DNA from: Anisakis pegreffii | Taxonomy: Eukaryota; Nematoda; Chromadorea; Rhabditida; Anisakidae | Length of the DNA stretch: 64,000 nucleotides | Assembly (NCBI GenBank): GCA_035041965.1 | Contig: JAPYMA010001327.1 | Location: forward strand, 18,140-82,139 | Direction: 5' to 3' | Shown here: piece by piece, positions 55,342-64,000 of the stretch | Numbering within the stretch: the stretch's first letter is position 1 | How the letters are laid out: each line of letters begins with the position of its first letter | Notes under the pieces: model-generated | What the model saw: the letters and a program-made list of their open reading frames with translations, nothing else | Databases searched by the model: none | Told to the model about the DNA's origin: nothing | Translations under genes and position numbers: made by a program

Positions 55342-56448
55342 TAAGGTAGCATTAGTAAGAAAAAACAATCAAATTCATCTAAAAGACGTTGAGAGGAATG
55401 GTAATGTTTTGTGAATGGTCGAGAGCGTTATCTGAGATAACGAGAATCTTGATTGGAATGCCTTTTCCTTCACAATAGTTCGTTGCATCTCTGAGAAAAC
55501 AACCGGAGAAGCAATTAAGCAATCTTTAGAAATTATAACTGTGACCTAACAATAAGCTTTTAAGTCAGATCTCCATCTAATATAAAGGAATACATTTATG
55601 TTGTTCCTTGATTAACGAAATGCGATTTCAGTTTGAAGTCTCGTACAAAGTTTGCAACCAACAACAGTTTACGAGCAAAATTTCTCTGAACCCTTATAGC
55701 CTGTTACATTTCCATCTCTTTTTGCTTATTGTTAGCATCAACTGATCTCTATTATTCAGTGATGTTGAACCGGGCAGGTTCGGCAAGAAACTCAGCGTCA
55801 CATAACCCTAACGTTGCAGTTTCCTTGATTGATACACTCTCATCGTATGATTACGTTCACAACGCATTAACCATTTATGGCTTCCTGTAGGTTTCATTTA
55901 CATCACACCCGGATATTCTCTAATCAGATGTTCAAATAACGACAACGCTTTCTCTTGAGTCAATTTTTGTAAAGCCACAGTACGCTGATAATTTTATCCA
56001 CTTATGAAAAGCACGAAAACCTTGTCTATTTTCCTTATATTCTGGCTCATTATTTTTTATGAATGATAATTTTGAGTCTTTAGGCTTCGTCGCTTCGATG
56101 TCTGATGCCGATGCAGTTAATAAATCAGTCTAAAAAATTCAGCAGCGTCGAGAGCTATATTTTTTATAGCGTCGTATATTTACTAATTCATTTTTGAATG
56201 GACGTCTAAGCTTTTACCAGAACTCATTCTTCAAGCCATTGCTTAGAAAGACTGTGATGTTGATGAAATGTAAACGTCAAGATATGCATACAGAGCAAAG
56301 TCGTGAAAATATATCGGATCGCAAAAGTATGCAGGTTTTTATTTGTCAGATTTTGGCCTGACAGCATTAATCATCAACTTATTCGGTCAACAAACTAAAT
56401 GCTATTTTTCAAAAATTTCATTCACACAGGGAATTAATTTACCGGATT

Positions 56449-56633
56449 CATGCAGTGGTTAAGGAAAATTCGAAAAATTCTTTCATTGGGAGATCAAACT
56501 GAAGTTGACTGATGTTGTAGGCTGCAAAAAGATCAATGTTAAATCTTCGCAGTTCTAAAGACTCTAATCCTAATATTGATAATCTTTCCTGGTACTCGGA
56601 TACGTTATTGAATTTCCACATAGCCTCTTGAAG
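56449..56633 (-). mobile_element. Non-LTR retrotransposon C-terminal fragment, left-arm copy
   Basis: Mirror of 62709-62893. Read on the minus strand it gives about 61 codons containing YQERLSILGLESLELRRFNI, the typical C-terminal motif after the reverse transcriptase of LINE-type elements, and then a stop. Nothing of the catalytic part is present. Confidence 0.6.
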
Positions 56634-56789
56634 ACGAAACGGGTATATCTTCTTCGAACACTTTTAACAACATTGACGTAGCGGTTATCACCGTATTGAT
56701 TAGAGAAAGACTAAGGGGAATAGGTAGATTTAAGTCATTGGCTGATACACTCTCATCTTTGGCTGGGCGAATTTAGATTATGTACTTTG

Positions 56790-57750
56790 CTAAGTAGGGA
56801 TAAGAAATGTGAGTGATGTTCTGGCGTTATCTTCTTTAACTATACTGGAAACGTGATGATGAACTTTAAAACTTGGGTTGCTTGTGACACCTCGATGATG
56901 GATGAATGAGGAGGGAACCAATTCATAGTTCTGGACTATCCTCGCCACCCCCAAGTGTATAAGAGTAGTATTCGGCGTTAATGGTTTGCCCATTCTCAAG
57001 GAATTCGAGATATATCACACCGGTGGCACACCAGAAAACGATGAGCATGATTTTTTGAGGGTGCATTTTTGCTTTGGGCATCATTTTTGGTGCCCCGCCA
57101 ACGTCTACTCATTGAGCTGACCTCCATCGATTATCACAATCAATCCACTTTTCATCCACAGTGTCAATTCGGTCAAGAAATGGATCACTGTTGTTTCTGA
57201 GCAGCAATGAAGAACAAATTTGCAAACGTCTGAATTGCTGCGCTCCGTCCAACTCGTGTGGAACCCACCGATTCGAATTCTTGACTTTCCCGATCTGCCG
57301 TAAGTGGGTTGAGATGGTTCTTCGGCAGACACTTGTTCGTCTGCCATCTGCTTCCGAGATTGAGTAGGGTCCGACTCAACCATCTCCTTCAATTCGTCGT
57401 TCTTCAAGTCTGATGGGCGACCTGACCCCGGTTCGTCTTCGAGGTTCATTTCTCCGACAGCGAACTTCTTGAATCAATTTGCAACATAGCCGTTGCTTGT
57501 TTGCTCGAATGACCGAGCTTGAACTCATAAATCATAATTCCGCTAATTACTTTCTTGTTCACAGATTGGATCGAATGCTCCGAAAGTCTCCAAATTAAAA
57601 TAATGAAGACTAAATATGGATATATTCAGACAGCGCGGAAAATGAGCTACAAAACGATGCACAACAATAGATACGACGAGTTCACAATGAAACGCAACGT
57701 TCCATTACATCAGTTAGCCTTCGTAACTGTCCCAGAACTTTCTGCCAGTC
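56790..57750 (-). mobile_element. Broken mariner transposon, left-arm copy
   Basis: Mirror of the right-arm copy at 61593-62552. It encodes pieces of a mariner-type transposase in several frames. This copy carries an extra base near 56955 that shifts the frame between the QTIN region and the NARTS region, so it is more broken than its twin. The end with CTGTCCCAGAACTTTCTGCC next to a TA looks like the intact terminus. The opposite end is truncated before the C-terminal transposase motifs. Confidence 0.8.
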
Positions 57751-58118
57751 TAATAAATATCGTTGAATGACTTGAGGATGGTTTAATAGAATCCATACGT
57801 ATGAATGCAATATTGAAACTTCTACGCTAATTTAAACAAAATCAAGCAAAAGTATTCGATTGCGAGAAATCAGACATACATTAGCATAAGCAAAAGTTTG
57901 AGAATGGATATCAATATTCGTGTGGAATTCAAAAGGCCCAAAAATAATTCAAATATTGAGCCAAAGAAAATAAATTATAGTAACGAAAGATACAATAATA
58001 ATAACAATTCAAAATTTATTGAATAAGAGCTAAAAATTTCGTTGAATGATGCAGGCTGAGAAGTAAATAAACATATAAATAAAAAAGGATGCAAAAATGA
58101 AGGAAAAAATAAACCGAC

Positions 58119-59326
58119 TTTTTTGATGATTGATCCGACTGGCAAATCAATGACACCCACTTCACTCGACAAATATACATGATCATCATCAGTCAAATAG
58201 TAACGTGCTGGTCGAAGTCCATTACGATCCAAAATTGCACCAACATATCTGCCATCCGAGAACGCCATCAGTGCTGAATTCAAACACAACTTTGAGGAAA
58301 GCTGCGATCCCACTGCTTAACATGCTAACAAATGATAAGCACGTACCCGGTCCGTCCCAAGGCTCCATACACATTGCGGCCCATCGATAAAATGACCGCC
58401 TCTCAGGCGCCATTTCCTACAAAAGACACTTTTAACTAACCGATATAAATACAACCACATCCCCTATTGATAATTCAAACCAATAAATCCAAACATTCTC
58501 ACTGATAAAAATAGTAACCTCGTCTTTTTCCCATGCCTCTGGCACCATGGTCATTGCGGCTTCTGGCAGTGAACGATGTCCAGCACGAACCAAAAATTCA
58601 ATCACGTTATCGAAACTACCCGAATCCGTTAGATTCTTTTCGACGACAGGATACCTTAAATATGAATGATAACAGTAATGGTAATAACAATAACAGTCCC
58701 TATTCCTATGTGCAATACTGATGCAAATGCAAACAATAACAGTGAATTTATAATACCAACTGCAACGTCATCTTTTAAAAACGAACAATTTAGTGAGGTC
58801 GTCGCCATATAGTTTGCTCTCCATTACACCTTCACGTGCATGCATGAAGTTAATATTACCACGAAGCGTGTTGATCTCACCATTATGCGCAACCATTCTA
58901 AACAATTTAATTAGTGCACCTGCATTAAACCTTATTCAGTTAACGAAACAAACCTATTTGGTTGTGCTCTACACCATGACGGCAATGTATTCGTTGAAAA
59001 ACGACTATGCACGACGGCGATGTGCGTCACGAAGTCGACATTCGTGAGATCCGAATAATAGCGATAAAGCTGATCGGGTGTAAACTGTCCCTTTAAAACC
59101 ATATTATTGTTTCAATGAAAGTGCTTACCCCCTCACTGTAAATGAAACAGCATTTAGCAAGCTAATACTAACTAACCTTATAAACAATAGTCGATGAACT
59201 CAGTGATACCACATAGCATTCAACGTTCTGTTTATCCATTTGCACAGCAGCTTGTTTTCGTAACAAATAAACGTTACGTTCAAATAATTCTTTATCTTCT
59301 CCAGCATATTTTGCCGTGACAAATAC
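58119..59326 (-). CDS. Glutamate synthase, amidotransferase-domain exons (left-arm copy, partial)
   Basis: Six exons on the minus strand, from 5' to 3': 59326-59177, 59090-58954, 58897-58787, 58654-58519, 58416-58347 and 58273-58119. They give the same 253 codons as the right-arm copy. Landmarks are [57 protein letters not shown] and [13 protein letters not shown]. This is the class II glutamine amidotransferase part of GOGAT, which releases ammonia from glutamine for glutamate synthesis. The exons with the N-terminal nucleophile Cys are absent, as are all later domains in this window. It is a partial copy and could be a pseudogene or an assembly duplicate. Confidence 0.88.
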
Positions 59327-59337
59327 CTGTTCAGCAT

Positions 59338-59339
59338 CA

Positions 59340-59387
<48 letters not shown>

Positions 59388-59683
59388 TATTATTATTTAT
59401 TATATTATTATTATTATATTATTATTATTATATTATTATTATTATATTATTATTAATTATGATTATATTATATTAATAATAATATAATAATAATAATAAT
59501 AATAATAATAGTAATAATAATAATATAATAATAATAATAATAATTAATAATAATATAATAATAATAATATAATAATAATAATATAATAATTAATAATATA
59601 GTAGTAATAATAGTAATAATAGTTATAATAGTAATAATAATAATAATAGTAGTAATAATAATAATATAATAATAATAATGATA

Positions 59684-59721
<38 letters not shown>

Positions 59722-59783
59722 TAATAATAATAATAAGAATAATAAGAATAATAAGAATAATAGTAATAATAGTAATAGTAATA

Positions 59784-59834
<51 letters not shown>

Positions 59835-59957
59835 GTAATAATAATAATATAATAATAATATAATAATAATATAATAATAATAATATAATAATAATAATAT
59901 AATAATAATAATATAATAATAATAATATAATAATAATAATATAATAATAATAATAAT

Positions 59958-60003
<46 letters not shown>
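59338..60003. repeat. ATT/AAT microsatellite at the palindrome centre
   Basis: The first part is ATT units (to about 59475), the rest AAT units, with TATAT interruptions and a few AAG, AGT and ATG variants. The middle is not itself symmetric: the switch from ATT to AAT lies well left of the symmetry axis at about 59671. The long poly-Leu/Tyr ORF read from it is an artefact. Confidence 0.97.
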
Positions 60004-60016
60004 TGATGCTGAACAG

Positions 60017-61224
60017 GTATTTGTCACGGCAAAATATGCTGGAGAAGATAAAGAATTATTTGAACGTAACGTTTATTTGTTACGAAAACAAGCTGCTGTG
60101 CAAATGGATAAACAGAACGTTGAATGCTATGTGGTATCACTGAGTTCATCGACTATTGTTTATAAGGTTAGTTAGTATTAGCTTGCTAAATGCTGTTTCA
60201 TTTACAGTGAGGGGGTAAGCACTTTCATTGAAACAATAATATGGTTTTAAAGGGACAGTTTACACCCGATCAGCTTTATCGCTATTATTCGGATCTCACG
60301 AATGTCGACTTCGTGACGCACATCGCCGTCGTGCATAGTCGTTTTTCAACGAATACATTGCCGTCATGGTGTAGAGCACAACCAAATAGGTTTGTTTCGT
60401 TAACTGAATAAGGTTTAATGCAGGTGCACTAATTAAATTGTTTAGAATGGTTGCGCATAATGGTGAGATCAACACGCTTCGTGGTAATATTAACTTCATG
60501 CATGCACGTGAAGGTGTAATGGAGAGCAAACTATATGGCGACGACCTCACTAAATTGTTCGTTTTTAAAAGATGACGTTGCAGTTGGTATTATAAATTCA
60601 CTGTTATTGTTTGCATTTGCATCAGTATTGCACATAGGAATAGGGACTGTTATTGTTATTACCATTACTGTTATCATTCATATTTAAGGTATCCTGTCGT
60701 CGAAAAGAATCTAACGGATTCGGGTAGTTTCGATAACGTGATTGAATTTTTGGTTCGTGCTGGACATCGTTCACTGCCAGAAGCCGCAATGACCATGGTG
60801 CCAGAGGCATGGGAAAAAGACGAGGTTACTATTTTTATCAGTGAGAATGTTTGGATTTATTGGTTTGAATTATCAATAGGGGATGTGGTTGTATTTATAT
60901 CGGTTAGTTAAAAGTGTCTTTTGTAGGAAATGGCGCCTGAGAGGCGGTCATTTTATCGATGGGCCGCAATGTGTATGGAGCCTTGGGACGGACCGGGTAC
61001 GTGCTTATCATTTGTTAGCATGTTAAGCAGTGGGATCGCAGCTTTCCTCAAAGTTGTGTTTGAATTCAGCACTGATGGCGTTCTCGGATGGCAGATATGT
61101 TGGTGCAATTTTGGATCGTAATGGACTTCGACCAGCACGTTACTATTTGACTGATGATGATCATGTATATTTGTCGAGTGAAGTGGGTGTCATTGATTTG
61201 CCAGTCGGATCAATCATCAAAAAA
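60017..61224 (+). CDS. Glutamate synthase, amidotransferase-domain exons (right-arm copy, partial)
   Basis: Six exons: 60017-60166, 60253-60389, 60446-60556, 60689-60824, 60927-60996 and 61070-61224, with phases 0, 2, 2, 0, 1 and 0 at their ends, giving 253 codons without a stop. The third donor (AAATT|GTTCGT) is weak, but it is the one that restores the conserved LTKLYPVVE. The first exon begins [18 protein letters not shown] right after CTGAACAG at the edge of the microsatellite. Substrate-site motifs of the glutaminase ([22 protein letters not shown]) are intact. The N-terminal Cys exon, the synthase core and the FMN/Fe-S and NAD(P)H parts are not in the window. The next exon is not found before 64000; mariner and LINE debris occupy that intron. 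Confidence 0.9.
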
Positions 61225-61592
61225 GTCGGTTTATTTTTTCCTTCATTTTTGCATCCTTTTTTATTTATATGTTTATTTACTTCTCAGCCTGCATCATTCA
61301 ACGAAATTTTTAGCTCTTATTCAATAAATTTTGAATTGTTATTATTATTGTATCTTTCGTTACTATAATTTATTTTCTTTGGCTCAATATTTGAATTATT
61401 TTTGGGCCTTTTGAATTCCACACGAATATTGATATCCATTCTCAAACTTTTGCTTATGCTAATGTATGTCTGATTTCTCGCAATCGAATACTTTTGCTTG
61501 ATTTTGTTTAAATTAGCGTAGAAGTTTCAATATTGCATTCATACGTATGGATTCTATTAAACCATCCTCAAGTCATTCAACGATATTTATTA
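61225..61592. other. Intron sequence after the last glutamate synthase exon
   Basis: AT-rich, nothing recognised. The left arm carries the same sequence at 57751-58118. Confidence 0.5.
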
Positions 61593-62552
61593 GACTGGCA
61601 GAAAGTTCTGGGACAGTTACGAAGGCTAACTGATGTAATGGAACGTTGCGTTTCATTGTGAACTCGTCGTATCTATTGTTGTGCATCGTTTTGTAGCTCA
61701 TTTTCCGCGCTGTCTGAATATATCCATATTTAGTCTTCATTATTTTAATTTGGAGACTTTCGGAGCATTCGATCCAATCTGTGAACAAGAAAGTAATTAG
61801 CGGAATTATGATTTATGAGTTCAAGCTCGGTCATTCGAGCAAACAAGCAACGGCTATGTTGCAAATTGATTCAAGAAGTTCGCTGTCGGAGAAATGAACC
61901 TCGAAGACGAACCGGGGTCAGGTCGCCCATCAGACTTGAAGAACGACGAATTGAAGGAGATGGTTGAGTCGGACCCTACTCAATCTCGGAAGCAGATGGC
62001 AGACGAACAAGTGTCTGCCGAAGAACCATCTCAACCCACTTACGGCAGATCGGGAAAGTCAAGAATTCGAATCGGTGGGTTCCACACGAGTTGGACGGAG
62101 CGCAGCAATTCAGACGTTTGCAAATTTGTTCTTCATTGCTGCTCAGAAACAACAGTGATCCATTTCTTGACCGAATTGACACTGTGGATGAAAAGTGGAT
62201 TGATTGTGATAATCGATGGAGGTCAGCTCAATGAGTAGACGTTGGCGGGGCACCAAAAATGATGCCCAAAGCAAAAATGCACCCTCAAAAAATCATGCTC
62301 ATCGTTTTCTGGTGTGCCACCGGTGTGATATATCTCGAATTCCTTGAGAATGGGCAAACCATTAACGCCGAATACTACTCTTATACACTTGAGGTGGCAA
62401 GGATAGTCCAGAACTATGAATTGGTTCCCTCCTCATTCATCCATCATCGAGGTGTCACAAGCAACCCAAGTTTTAAAGTTCATCATCACGTTTCCAGTAT
62501 AGTTAAAGAAGATAACGCCAGAACATCACTCACATTTCTTATCCCTACTTAG
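61593..62552 (+). mobile_element. Broken mariner transposon, right-arm copy
   Basis: Begins GACTGGCAGAAAGTTCTGGG after a TA, a plausible mariner terminus and target site. From about 61795 it reads YEFKLGHSSKQATAML, then RPSDLKNDELKEMVESDPTQ in the helix-turn-helix region. The catalytic region follows: PFLDRIDTVDEKWIDCDNRW (first Asp region), a stop, HPQKIMLIVFWCATGVIYLE and NGQTIN, then KEDNARTS (second Asp region). At least two frame breaks and one stop inactivate it. The 3' part with the third Asp and the right terminus is missing, so it cannot move itself. Confidence 0.82.
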
Positions 62553-62708
62553 CAAAGTACATAATCTAAATTCGCCCAGCCAAAGATGAGAGTGTATCAG
62601 CCAATGACTTAAATCTACCTATTCCCCTTAGTCTTTCTCTAATCAATACGGTGATAACCGCTACGTCAATGTTGTTAAAAGTGTTCGAAGAAGATATACC
62701 CGTTTCGT

Positions 62709-62893
62709 CTTCAAGAGGCTATGTGGAAATTCAATAACGTATCCGAGTACCAGGAAAGATTATCAATATTAGGATTAGAGTCTTTAGAACTGCGAAGATT
62801 TAACATTGATCTTTTTGCAGCCTACAACATCAGTCAACTTCAGTTTGATCTCCCAATGAAAGAATTTTTCGAATTTTCCTTAACCACTGCATG
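62709..62893 (+). mobile_element. Non-LTR retrotransposon C-terminal fragment, right-arm copy
   Basis: An open frame of about 61 codons with the motif YQERLSILGLESLELRRFNI then DLFAAYNI, ending FEFSLTTA and a stop. This matches the extreme C-terminal end of LINE-type polyproteins. A diverged third copy lies at 14047-14275. Confidence 0.6.
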
Positions 62894-64000
62894 AATCCGG
62901 TAAATTAATTCCCTGTGTGAATGAAATTTTTGAAAAATAGCATTTAGTTTGTTGACCGAATAAGTTGATGATTAATGCTGTCAGGCCAAAATCTGACAAA
63001 TAAAAACCTGCATACTTTTGCGATCCGATATATTTTCACGACTTTGCTCTGTATGCATATCTTGACGTTTACATTTCATCAACATCACAGTCTTTCTAAG
63101 CAATGGCTTGAAGAATGAGTTCTGGTAAAAGCTTAGACGTCCATTCAAAAATGAATTAGTAAATATACGACGCTATAAAAAATATAGCTCTCGACGCTGC
63201 TGAATTTTTTAGACTGATTTATTAACTGCATCGGCATCAGACATCGAAGCGACGAAGCCTAAAGACTCAAAATTATCATTCATAAAAAATAATGAGCCAG
63301 AATATAAGGAAAATAGACAAGGTTTTCGTGCTTTTCATAAGTGGATAAAATTATCAGCGTACTGTGGCTTTACAAAAATTGACTCAAGAGAAAGCGTTGT
63401 CGTTATTTGAACATCTGATTAGAGAATATCCGGGTGTGATGTAAATGAAACCTACAGGAAGCCATAAATGGTTAATGCGTTGTGAACGTAATCATACGAT
63501 GAGAGTGTATCAATCAAGGAAACTGCAACGTTAGGGTTATGTGACGCTGAGTTTCTTGCCGAACCTGCCCGGTTCAACATCACTGAATAATAGAGATCAG
63601 TTGATGCTAACAATAAGCAAAAAGAGATGGAAATGTAACAGGCTATAAGGGTTCAGAGAAATTTTGCTCGTAAACTGTTGTTGGTTGCAAACTTTGTACG
63701 AGACTTCAAACTGAAATCGCATTTCGTTAATCAAGGAACAACATAAATGTATTCCTTTATATTAGATGGAGATCTGACTTAAAAGCTTATTGTTAGGTCA
63801 CAGTTATAATTTCTAAAGATTGCTTAATTGCTTCTCCGGTTGTTTTCTCAGAGATGCAACGAACTATTGTGAAGGAAAAGGCATTCCAATCAAGATTCTC
63901 GTTATCTCAGATAACGCTCTCGACCATTCACAAAACATTACCATTCCTCTCAACGTCTTTTAGATGAATTTGATTGTTTTTTCTTACTAATGCTACCTTA
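62894..64000. other. Remainder of the right arm, no gene recognised
   Basis: AT-rich and identical, as far as I checked, to the inverse of 55342-56448. No further glutamate synthase exon is recognisable. Confidence 0.5.

Larger units (their letters stand above)
55342..59337. repeat. Left arm of a giant inverted repeat
   Basis: Nearly identical to the reverse complement of 60004-64000. Paired positions sum to 119343 near the centre and 119342 beyond about 56955, because of one inserted base in this arm. It carries the minus-strand glutamate synthase exons, a mariner fragment and a LINE fragment. The true left boundary is unknown because the right arm is cut by the window end. Confidence 0.97.
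60004..64000. repeat. Right arm of a giant inverted repeat
   Basis: Reverse complement of 55342-59337, with very few differences. It runs to the last base of the window, so the repeat extends further. It carries the plus-strand glutamate synthase exons, mariner and LINE fragments. Confidence 0.97.

Noticed and set aside
57555..58721. ORFs repeated in mirror order at 60622-61788
   Set aside because: They are antisense shadows of the glutamate synthase and mariner sequence, duplicated by the palindrome.
59623..60027. 134-codon poly-Leu/Tyr/Ile ORF
   Set aside because: Pure translation of the trinucleotide microsatellite.

Overview
This is a eukaryotic window, most likely from a nematode. It is AT-rich, with multi-kilobase introns full of transposon debris, and its one complete gene most resembles the nematode receptor guanylyl cyclase GCY-28. 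I cannot fix the species. The size of the introns and the mariner/hAT load suggest a nematode with a larger genome than Caenorhabditis (inference).

From 1.6 to 52.4 kb on the + strand I can read one receptor guanylyl cyclase gene. Three alternative first exons (1626-2445, 16148-16982, 23468-24245) each encode a signal peptide and the membrane-distal half of an ANF-receptor ligand-binding domain. All three end in phase 1 at the homologous position, and all fit the same shared exon at 28756. The shared exons encode the membrane-proximal lobe, one transmembrane helix, a long Ser/basic linker (with a candidate 44-codon cassette exon at 43052), a pseudokinase domain, a coiled-coil signalling helix and an intact guanylyl cyclase domain ending at 52374. 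Summed exon lengths stay in frame for all three first exons (1216, 1221 or 1202 aa without the cassette). The logic is three extracellular sensors, probably with separate promoters, feeding one cGMP-producing module.

The introns hold two hAT-type families with 8-bp target duplications. One is a ZBED-like element at 3292-4379; the other is a very GC-rich MITE, complete at 20650-21245 and 38329-38516. They also hold a non-LTR retrotransposon scrap, long AT, AAT and GATT simple repeats, several degenerate minisatellite families, and a perfect 37-bp hairpin beside a 43-nt tandem array in an intron of the cyclase domain.

From 55.3 kb to the end the window is a giant inverted repeat. Two arms of about 4 kb are almost identical and flank a 666-bp ATT/AAT microsatellite. 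Each arm carries the same six exons of a glutamate synthase (GOGAT) amidotransferase domain, a broken mariner transposase and a LINE C-terminal scrap. The glutamate synthase copies diverge head to head from the centre, and both lack the upstream exons that should hold the catalytic N-terminal Cys. This is either a recent inverted duplication or a fold-back assembly artefact.
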